Positions 55,630 through 64,000 of a stretch of 64,000 nucleotides of DNA are shown piece after piece. The stretch lies in assembly GCA_024305745.1 (NCBI GenBank), contig JAHRBS010000003.1, positions 1,860,001 through 1,924,000 of the forward strand, read 5' to 3'. The position numbers were made by a program, and so were the translations under genes. The number at the start of each line of letters is the position of its first letter. Position 1 is the first letter of the stretch. The stretch is from Polyporus tsugae. Taxonomy: Eukaryota > Basidiomycota > Agaricomycetes > Polyporales > Polyporaceae. Under the pieces are notes generated by a model. The model saw nothing but the letters and a program-made list of their open reading frames with translations. It was not told where the DNA came from and searched no databases.

Positions 55630-57563
55630 ATGCTCCAGGTCCAGAAAGTTTCCTCCAGGGTATGTTCATGCCCTTCTCCCCCCCAATTGATGGCTCGTCT
55701 CACAATGTGTTGCAGGTAGCTGCTCGTCGGTTGCGTCCGTCCGCCAGCACCCAGGTCGGTCCCTGGCACCAGCAGCGCGGACTTGCCACCCCTGCCGAGC
55801 CTTACGATGCGATCGTTATTGGTGGAGGTGAGTCGCACAAGCCAGCATGTGCGTTCTGCGTAACAGCCAAATTAACGTGCTTTAGGTCCTGGTGGCTACG
55901 TAGCTGCAATCAAGGCAGCACAGCTTGGTCTCCGGGTGCGTCTTCATCGTCCTATGCTGTTCAGCTACACTACAGTTGCACCGAGTGCGGGCGTCGCGAC
56001 AGTTATCGTTCGTACACACGTACCCGCAACGTGCGCCACTCTCCTTGCCCTCTTTGTAATCTGTTTTCCTGCACAGTTTCCATGTTCTGATATCCCAAAC
56101 CTCGTAGACTGCGTGTATAGAGAAGCGCGGTGCTCTCGGTGGAACATGTCTTAACGTCGGCTGCATCCCCTCAAAAGCTATGCTCAACAACTCCCATATG
56201 TACCACCAAACGAAACATGACCTCAAGCGGCGAGGCATTGACGTATCCGACGTCTCTCTCAACCTCCCCGTCATGCTCAAGGCAAAGGAGGACGCCGTCA
56301 CCGGCCTCACAAAGGGGATCGAGACGCTCTTCAAGCAGAACAAAGTTGACTACATCAAGGGCGCCGCCTCCTTCCTTTCCCCCACAAAGGTTTCCGTCAC
56401 ACTCAACGACGGCGGCTCGACCGAGGTTGAGGCGAAGAACATCATCATCGCGACCGGCTCTGAGGTCGCGCCTTTCCCTGGCGGTGCCATCACCATTGAC
56501 GAGGAGCAGATCGTGTCCTCGACCGGCGCGCTCTCCCTCAAGGAGGTGCCCAAGAAGATGATCGTCATTGGTGGTGGTATCATCGGCCTCGAGATGGGTA
56601 GTGTGTGGAGCCGTCTCGGTGCGGAGGTGACCGTGGTCGAGTTCTTGGGCGGCATCGGTGGTGCCGGCATTGACGAGGAGATTGCGTGCGTCCCCATTCG
56701 CTGGCTGTCTACCTCGTTCTCCACGCGGAATGACTGACGTGCGGTGCAGCAAGCAATTTCAGCGCTCGCTCAGCAAGCAGGGCCTCAAGTTCATGCTGAA
56801 TACCAAGGTCCTCTCCGCCGAGAAGAAGGACGGCAAGGTATACATCAAGACCGAGAGCGCCAAGGGCGGCAAGGAGGAGACTCTCGAGGCGAATGTTGTA
56901 CTCGTCTCCGTCGGCCGTCGACCGTACACTGAGGGTCTCAACATCGAGGCCGCCGGCGTCGAGCTCGACAACAAGGGCCGCGTCGTCATCGACGACCAGT
57001 ACAACACTTCGGTCAAGGGCATCAGGTGCATCGGCGACGTCACCTTCGGGCCGATGCTCGCGCACAAGGCCGAGGAGGAGGGCATCGCCGCGGTTGAGCA
57101 CATCGCCAAGGGCCACGGGCACGTCAACTACCACGCGATCCCCTCGGTCGTGTACACGCATCCCGAGGTCGCGTGGGTGGGGAAGACTGAGCAGGAGCTC
57201 AAGGCGGCGGGGGTCAAGTACAAGGTGGGCAAGTTCCCGTTCGCGGCCAACTCGCGCGCGAAGACGAATCTCGACACCGAGGGCACAGTCAAGTTTGTCA
57301 CCGAGGCCGAGACGGACCGCGTACTCGGCGTGCACATCATCGGGCCCAACGCAGGCGAGATGATCGCGGAGGGCGTGCTTGCTGTCGAGTACGGCGCGAG
57401 CGCGGAAGATATTGCGCGGACATGTCATGCTCACGTAAAATTTTTTTTGATGTTGCGAGGTTGAATATGGTCGACTGACGGTGTTTTGCGTTGATAGCCT
57501 ACCCTCTCCGAGGCGTTCAAGGAAGCTGCGATGGCCACGTATGGCAAGGCGATCCACTTCTAG
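55630..57563 (+). CDS. LPD1: Dihydrolipoamide dehydrogenase, mitochondrial (E3)
   Basis: FAD flavoprotein oxidising dihydrolipoamide in pyruvate, 2-oxoglutarate and branched-chain dehydrogenase complexes and glycine cleavage. Start [10 protein letters not shown] (55630-55659) with introns at 55660-55715, 55828-55885, 55936-56107, 56686-56749 and one near 57435-57498. Arg-rich mitochondrial presequence ([11 protein letters not shown] ... [11 protein letters not shown]). FAD site [19 protein letters not shown], redox disulfide [16 protein letters not shown] site [23 protein letters not shown] site [20 protein letters not shown] and the interface catalytic HAHPTLSEAF. All catalytic residues are present and the length (about 505 residues) is normal. 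Confidence 0.97.
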
Positions 57564-58039
57564 ACTCGACGCGCTCTTTTTCCGTTGTCTGTAGCGTAAG
57601 ATTCGTGGAACTTGCTATATATACATTATGTGCATCGTATTAGACATGCTTGTGAAGGACTGCAGCCTGCAACTGCCATCACCGGGACCGTTTCACAGGA
57701 TACGTGCAAGATGATGAACCGGCGTTTCGTACGCGATTCAAAGAATCCGAATGTTGGGGTGGAGGGTGTGGGTGTTCACGACGGGTATATATGTAGTCCG
57801 ACGTCGACAGGATACTTACGCGATACGCTCTCTTCTCCTACCTATGGCGCATCCGAATCTTACATTTTATGGGCACTTTGTTCACTGAGGTTCTCGGAGG
57901 TAGCGATAACCAGCGCCTCAGGTGCGAACGTAAGCGACGCCAAATTAGTTGCAAATATTGGCCGAGGCGGACAAGGGCCCCGGCTAGCTTGTTAATACTA
58001 CTACTACATAGTCCGTCACCACGCCGTGTCTGAATCGCG
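57564..58039. other. Intergenic region LPD1 / GGFL-repeat gene
   Basis: About 475 bp, tandem orientation. A frame of about 125 codons from 57612 is open but shows no codon bias or homology that I can recognise; nothing else seen. Confidence 0.5.
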
Positions 58040-59184
58040 ATGGGTGGCGAAGAGGACGACGGTGGGTACAGTGCTCTTGCCCTGTCTGTCCAGCGCAAAA
58101 TCGACGACGCGTTCGACTCTGTAATCCTCTCGTCGAGTCCCTCTTCCTCTCGCCCTCCCTCGCCAAAGCGCCGCAAGGTACACCGCGACCACTCCTCTCC
58201 TCGTCCTCCCTCCACCCTTTCTGTCGACCAACCCGGCACAGTATCCAATGAACCCCCTCCAGGCGGCTTTCTCCTCGATGATCCCTCTCCCGGCGGCTTT
58301 CTGCGCGACCACAGTCCGCCACCAGGTGGCTTCTTGCCCGAACCATCCCAGCACTCAGACACAGACCAATACGACGTGCCTACTCATATCCCTCTCTCCC
58401 TTGTCCCTACCGCACTACAAACCCTCAATCTACAACCCGATGACGACGTTCTCTCTGTCTTTCGCAACGCTGCCTCAGGATGGAATCATCGTCCCACTTC
58501 TCATCATCCTCAGGATGGTCTTGTCAGTCGCAGAGATTGGCGGGCTGTCTGTGCTGCTCTTCTCGATCCCGGTCTTGCGAGAGATGATGTAGACGTGGAT
58601 GCTGCATCCTCCTCAACCTCGGACGCTCTCGTGGGCAATATGGACAAGCCTTCTGATTCAGGCGAAGAATACGTGCAATCCATAGAGAGTGACTCGGACA
58701 AGGACGACGACCAAGATTCAGACGACGACTACCATGAAGGCGGTTTCTTACGCAGTAAACGCCCTGCCAGAAAAACGACTTCCGAGGCTGTTGCCGCATC
58801 CACCAGGACTGGTCGGGGCGGCTGTCCCAAGCCTGGAGCCCTCTCGTCCGAGGACGGCGGCGAAATTGGCAAGACACAGGATATCTTGAGTGCGCACCAG
58901 AAGAAGGAATGCCGTGCTGCGTTCGCCCTCTTTTTCCCAGATGCTCGGGACGAAACGTTAGACCAGGCACGGATTCGAATCAAGGACGTAACGCGCGTAG
59001 CCGCACTTATCAAGGAGAAAGTCTCAACCGAAGAGGTCAGCGCGTTTCCGGTGTGAGTTTTTGTGCTAGCTGATCGGACGAACCGCAGGTTGTGGAGATG
59101 TTGGAGGCGTTCTCCAGCTCACCCGACAAGTCTATGGGACTGGGTGATTTCGAGCTAATGATGGTCGCCGCAAAGATGGTATAA
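58040..59184 (+). CDS. Uncharacterised acidic protein with GGFL repeats
   Basis: Starts MGGEEDDGGYSALALSVQ at 58040; one intron (from the GTCAGC after KVSTEE, about 59034, to about 59089). Then VVEMLEAFSSSPDKSMGLGD and MMVAAKMV with TAA at 59182-59184. Product about 365 residues. Region 1 has a basic SPKRRKVHRD (likely nuclear signal) and three spaced PGGFL motifs (PPPGGFLLDD, SPGGFLRD, PPGGFLPEP). A fourth, EGGFLRSK, lies after an acidic serine-rich block. The last 90 residues (HQKKECRAAFALFFPDARDE ... GLGDFELMMVA) look helical and resemble paired EF-hand-like helices without the calcium loops. Function unknown; nuclear location is inferred. Confidence 0.75.
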
Positions 59185-60119
59185 AAGGGCTATGGCAGTC
59201 TGGACAACGGTGTTATATGTGCGTTAGTTTACCATATGGCTTGTTGCGCGTGGTGCCCTCCCATGAGGACGGAGGAGAGTTGAGAATGGCATTGACACCG
59301 AATCCAGTGTTTATCTGACATGGCGGTTGGAACGTTGACTGCCTGGCCCGATTATCCACACGAAGGTTCAACACCCACGCCGCCCCCTCGCCGAGCCGCG
59401 TGACGGCCTGCGCCCATCGCGCCCGAGCAAGCACGGAACCGAGCGCGCCGTCCGCGTCACCTCTCCCCGCCCCAGTCGCGTGCAAGACGGAGGACATGGG
59501 AGCATTCTCAGATGTGTCCTTTCTACACCCATCCTTCTCTTCGTCGTCCTCCAGCCACCGCATGCCTTCTCTTAGGCGTGCTCTTGACCGGACCTTCCAC
59601 CTTCTCCTGGCGCCCCATCCCCGCACCTCGTTCCCGTACCTCCCACGCCCGCTGTCAACGAAGGCGGCTCATGTCAAGGTCCTGATGACTGGCATCTTCT
59701 TCTCTCTCTCATCGCCCAGTTGACGCTTCTCGGCCGTACATGGCCCACCTCCGACTGATTGACCGAGCCACAGTTTTCTTCCCACTCCCGGCTTGTGTTC
59801 CCCAAGCGATCGTGTCCCGTCTTCCGACAACCCTGCTGCCGCTTTCATCCCTCTTTGACCCGGCTCTTGACGCTCGTGTCGTTGTCCATTTCCTTTGAAA
59901 CGCTTGCCTCTCAGCTGGCCGCCCCGAATCAGCCTGATCGGTTTCCACGAATGGCAGCGGTCCAATCTTGCATCTAGTCTACCTTCCCTGTCCCTTATAT
60001 AGTCACCCCGGACTGTCAAACTCTCCGGCTGGCTGTTTCGCACCATCCATCCTCTCCACCTCCCCTTTGCTCCCTCCCATCCTCCCCCGCCCTCAATCGT
60101 CCACCCGCCGACACCCACA
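59185..60119. promoter_or_regulatory. Upstream region of the hexose transporter gene
   Basis: 935 bp. A TATATA box lies at 59996-60001, 119 nt before the start codon, followed by a pyrimidine-rich tract (about 60040-60100), a usual layout for highly expressed fungal genes. A frame in the 59400-59720 stretch is open but unrecognised. Confidence 0.55.
59996..60001 (+). promoter_or_regulatory. TATA box of hexose transporter gene
   Basis: TATATA in CCCTTATATAGTCACC, 119 nt upstream of the ATG. Confidence 0.55.
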
Positions 60120-61823
60120 ATGCCAGGCGGTTCTGCTTCCAACGGCGCCGGCATTGGTGCATCTGTGCCAAAGAGCAATATTGTCGGTATCGCCATGGTC
60201 GGTTTCGCCGCGTTCGGTGGCATCCTCTTCGGATACGACACTGGCACCATCTCTGGCATCATTAACATGGACGACTGGCTCAGGACCTTCGGTACGAGGG
60301 ACCAAAGCACCCCACTCGGCTTCTCCCTGTCCACCTCCAACCAGTCTCTCGTCGTCTCCATCCTCTCTGCCGGTACCTTTTTCGGTGAGCGTCCGGTCCC
60401 TTTATGCGTGCCATGGTGAATACTAATGCCTTCCCCCACGTCAGGCGCTCTCGTCGGTGCACCAACGGCTGACATTATTGGCCGACGGACGGGTATCATA
60501 TTTGCCTCTCTCGTATTCTCCCTTGGTGTCGCCCTCCAGACTGGCGCCCACAACTGGGCCACCTTCATCGTTGGCCGCTTCTTCGCCGGCCTCGGTGTCG
60601 GTCTCGTCTCCATTCTCGTCCCGATGTACCAATCCGAGTGCTCGCCGAGGTCACTTCGCGGTGCCATTGTCTCTGGGTACCAATGGGCGATCACTATCGG
60701 TATCCTCCTCGCCTATGTCATCAACAATGCAACGAAGGACCGCCAGAACCACTCTGCATGGCAGATTCCCATTGCCGTCCAATTCATTTGGGCAGCTATA
60801 CTCACATTCGGCATGATCTTCCTCCCCGAGTCGCCTCGTTGGCTTATCAAGAAAGGCAAGGATGAGGCGGCCGCGCGCGCGCTCGGCCGTCTCACGTCCC
60901 ACTCCGCCGGCGATCCGGAGGTCGAGGTCGAACTGAACGACATCCGCGCTGCCCTAGCCGAGGAGCAGAAGCTTGGAGAGAGCTCATATGCCGATTGCTT
61001 CAAGTCCACGCATAATAAGATCTTACTCCGTACCCTCTCTGGTATCTTCATTCAAGCGTGGCAGCAGCTTACGGGTATCAACTTCATCTTCTATTGTAAG
61101 TCTTGACGTCTTCTATCAGGTAAGAATGTCTGCTCACCATCATGTTTAGACGGTACGACCTTCTTCCAAAACTCGGGCGTCAAGAACCCCTTCCTGATAT
61201 CGATCGCAACCTCAATCGTGAACTGTTTCATGACCCTCCCAGGCATGTGGGGTATCGAGAGGTTCGGTCGCCGCTCTCTTCTTCTCTACGGCGCTGCCGT
61301 CATGTGCATCTGCGAGTTCATCGTCGCGATCGTCGGCGTCACCATCTCCATCGAGAACCAGTCCGGACAGAATGCGCTAATCGCCTTCGTCTGCATCTAC
61401 ATCGCCGCCTTCGCCTCCACCTGGGGCCCCATTGCGTGGGTCATCACAGGCGAGATCTTTCCCCTCAACGTCCGTGCGAAGGCTATGTCGCTTTCCGTCG
61501 CATCCAACTGGCTTTGGAACTGGGCCATCGCGTACGCGACCCCCTACCTCGTCAACTCCGATCCCGGCGACGCCGGCCTCCACGTCAAGGTGTTCTTCAT
61601 CTGGGGTTCGACGTGCGCCGGCTGTTTCGTCTTCACCTACTTCTGCATTCCCGAGACCAAGGGTCTCTCGCTCGAGCAGATCGACCTCCTCTACCAGAAT
61701 TCAACCCCTATCACGTCTGTCAAGTACCGCCGCGAGCTCATCGCTCAGGATGTGCACATTGCCGACCTCAAGGGCGAAAATGTGGAGGAGAAAGTCGAAA
61801 TGGAGTCGTCCCAGCACGTTTAA
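60120..61823 (+). CDS. MFS sugar (hexose) transporter
   Basis: Twelve-helix plasma-membrane monosaccharide transporter of the major facilitator superfamily. Start MPGGSASNGAGIGAS at 60120; introns at about 60384-60444 and 61096-61148; stop TAA 61821-61823. Product about 530 residues. Helix 1 is IVGIAMVGFAAFGGILFGYD with the family GYDTG. Loop 2-3 is DIIGRRTGI; R-FAGLGVG and PMYQSE follow; the end of helix 6 has PESPRWLIKKGK. Helix 7 is QQLTGINFIFYY; loop 8-9 is ERFGRRSLL; helix 10 has WGPIAWVITGEIFPLNVRAK; the end is PETKGLSLEQIDLLY. These are the standard sugar-porter signatures. High-affinity glucose-type members look like this, but substrate cannot be told. Confidence 0.95.
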
Positions 61824-62222
61824 AAGTGGTGTGTGGTGTTTGAGAAACATCTTCTTGGGACGAATTATGGAATGGGTTCTGGGATGCTAATGATGATGAT
61901 GAATGTCTCACCTACTTACATTCTGGTGTGATCTACTTTAGTTGTAATGTCACCGTTTACGAATACTCGTCTTTTACTGCTGCAGCAAATACACAATGCC
62001 CTTCGAACCTTGCCCATTGCGCAGAGAAACATATCAGTCTACCTTCCCCTCTAGCTAATCAGGTCGGATCAGGCCAAGACAGGGCACTTTCTGTCCTTGA
62101 ACATTGGATGTCTGACCGACAATCGTCTATGAATGAATAATACGATGAGACTACGAGTACATGCGTGGTATGCAAGGTCCGTGATACAAAACGACCCGAG
62201 AAAATGGGAGGCAGCACACCGT
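61824..62222. other. Convergent intergenic region
   Basis: About 400 bp between the 3' ends of the transporter gene and POL3; no further gene seen. Confidence 0.5.
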
Positions 62223-64000
62223 CTACCAAATCTCGCTCTCAAACCGATCCAAGACAGCGTTTCCGTCTTCTACGTCCTTCTGCGCCTTTTTCCTCATGTA
62301 GAAGATCGGGCAATCACGACTTGTGCACAAAACATCCTGGGAACGACAGTCCGTTCAGCTTGCCGTCTCGTACAGTAGCCTACATCTCTTAAACTGACCT
62401 GGTGCAAGGACCCTTGACAGCGCTGACATTGCGTCCATAGACGAGAGAAACGAACTTGCAGTTCAGAAGCAGAAGTGACCTGCTTCTGGTACAGTTCGCC
62501 CAACTTCGGTCTGCAATTGTTGCAAACCGCGCCATCTGTGAAGACAGTTAGCGCCACAACGAAATGACCCATTAGACACTATTTATGCTCACTTTTGACG
62601 CTATTGTTTGCACGAAGAGGTGTCTTGCAGCCGAGGCATGTCACGGTTTTCACCGCGAACTTCATAAGACCACCAACCGTAGGAGTAGCGATCTGGATCG
62701 TTCGCGTGTGGTCCCCAGACACTAGTCGGAAGTACCATGTCAATTAGACGGCGCCAGGCAGCTAAAATAACACATACGCAGCGAGTTCGCCTTCTCTCCC
62801 AAGATGGGCTCGAAAATGCGCATCAAAGGATTTGTCAGTTGATTATCGAGATAGTATTTGGTGTCGATTGGGATGTTGTTCTCGAGGACGTAGATGGGGT
62901 CTTCCGACTTCTCGTACGCGGCAGCACCTGTCGCGTTATCGTCAGTAAACCGGCGAAACAAGAGATTGTTGCAAAGAGACGTACCCTTGATGCCCTTGAT
63001 AATGACGTATGCTACACGGTCACCTAGAGCAGGAGCAGAACCTGCGTCTCGCTGCTTCATGCGCTCGGCCAACTCCACGTGAGCTTGCTTCGCAGCGTAG
63101 TCTACAGAATACCAGTCAATATCCAGCCGCATGCGGCGTCAAGAAGGACATACCAGCCTTGGCTAGTGCCTTCGTGATCACTAGCTGCGACATATCGATT
63201 TTGTTTTGAAGCAGGTCAGAGATGACCTGCTTGACGTACTCCTCCGCTGCTTTGACGTCGCGATCAATCAACATCTTGTGCAGGCACGTTTCAATGACGG
63301 TGGACACCAATCGGCAGTTGTCGCGACGAACGGTCTATAACATGCCATTGTTAGACCCAGGGTGGCTACGTGTTGGCTGTGCCTACCTCGATACCCTTGG
63401 TGTCCATCTTGTCGTACTTCTCTGGTCGTGTCCAGTACAAACCGGCATACCTCTTCTTGCTGATCAACAGATACGGGAAATATACTTTTTCGAACTCGAG
63501 GTTGATCGGCTTGATGAACTTGGCCGTCACGAAGTTTGCGGCCTCGCTCCCTTTGTCGCGAGGAGATGTCAGGGATCACCGACCAACGAGATGGGGACGC
63601 TAAGACCCACCTAATCGCATGACAGTAGGCAAGTCTGTAGGACCAAACCTGACCATGACCGAATCGGTGTCACCATAGATAACCATCGCGTCGTGACTGT
63701 GGCCGTTGGCAATACAATACTCGGCCTCGACCTCTTGCTTGGTCTTCTCAATCATTTGGCGGCCGTATGAGGTAACACTGGACGAGATGGGCAGACACGG
63801 CAGCTTCCCAATGGTCGCGCCGGTGAAGCCGTACACAGAGTTTGCACTGATCTGTGCCGCCATCAGGACCATTGAGTGAAGGCGTATGTGTCGGTCTCAC
63901 CTTCAACGCAAGCTGTCGACCGTCCAGTACTGCACGCTTGAACGGATCGGTCTCCTTCTTGAGATCCGCCTTCGCCCGCTTACGCGCGCCAATGAGGTCC
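62223..64000 (-). CDS. POL3: DNA polymerase delta catalytic subunit, C-terminal part (runs off right edge)
   Basis: Family B replicative polymerase for lagging-strand synthesis and repair. Visible on the minus strand: [12 protein letters not shown]; polymerase motif B region [19 protein letters not shown]; motif [13 protein letters not shown] with both catalytic aspartates; [49 protein letters not shown]. Both cysteine-rich metal-binding modules follow: CLGCKTPL with CNNC, and the iron-sulfur type CQRCQG with [10 protein letters not shown]. The last exon ends RFESEIW with TAG at 62223-62225, after an intron of about 60 nt in the second cysteine module. At least seven introns. The N-terminal exonuclease part lies beyond 64000. 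Confidence 0.96.

Noticed and set aside
56709..57557. A 282-codon minus-strand frame
   Set aside because: Antisense to LPD1 in GC-rich third positions; no domain and no splice logic.
59669..60694. A 341-codon minus-strand frame
   Set aside because: Overlaps the transporter promoter and first exons in antisense; low-complexity composition and no homologue recognised.
61142..61843. Arg/His-rich plus-strand frame of 233 codons
   Set aside because: Shifted frame of the transporter's last exon.
1..64000. CRISPR arrays, operons, ribosome-binding sites
   Set aside because: The sequence is eukaryotic; no regularly spaced repeats were seen.

Overview
The window is nuclear DNA of a filamentous basidiomycete, most likely an Agaricomycete. 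Genes carry many short GT...AG introns (about 50-65 nt), the conserved proteins are fungal, and the repeats are chromoviral Ty3/Gypsy elements and other transposons typical of that group. It splits into two zones: a repeat-rich zone (about 1-37,950) and a compact housekeeping-gene zone (about 37,950-64,000).

Repeat zone. Two chromovirus families are present. Family 1 has three copies: a minus-strand copy cut by the left edge (1-2527), a complete plus-strand copy (12733-26205, target duplication ATCAC), and a decayed 3' part (about 34876-36913). Family 2 has a complete minus-strand copy (18848-25843, target duplication TGTTC) nested in the 3' LTR of the complete family 1 copy, plus a 5' fragment (about 33385-34428). 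Both families have an 11-nt primer-binding site complementary to a segment of their own LTR about 34-36 nt downstream of a TATA box. This is the arrangement expected for Tf1-type self-priming.

Between and around these elements lies an accessory gene cluster. A 3.96-kb segment is present twice in inverted orientation (2528-6486 and 26385-30344) and is nearly identical. It holds an unrecognised intron-rich gene and, divergently, a gene for a lysine-rich, AT-hook-bearing protein. In the right copy that gene runs on into a ubiquitin-specific-protease-like domain (to 31278). The spacer between the arms encodes a probable 2-oxoglutarate/Fe(II) dioxygenase resembling fungal TET/JBP proteins (about 10668-12340) and another unrecognised gene (about 8038-9510, minus). 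A 460-bp hAT-like MITE with 8-bp target duplications, a tRNA-derived SINE-like sequence and a proline-rich reading frame follow at 31.4-33.2 kb.

Housekeeping zone, in order: BRAP2/Etp1-type RING-UBP ubiquitin ligase (-), peroxisomal-type CoA Nudix hydrolase (+), V-ATPase assembly factor Vma12 (-), ataxin-10 homologue (+), Paf1-complex subunit Leo1 (-), an uncharacterised protein (+), condensin subunit Brn1 (-), dihydrolipoamide dehydrogenase Lpd1 (+), an uncharacterised GGFL-repeat protein (+), an MFS hexose transporter (+) and the 3' part of the DNA polymerase delta catalytic subunit Pol3 (-, running off the right edge). Functions are unrelated and spacing is tight, with several divergent promoters of about 240 bp. 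No rRNA or intact tRNA gene and no CRISPR array was seen. Exon structures were read by eye from splice signals and reading frames and should be taken as provisional.
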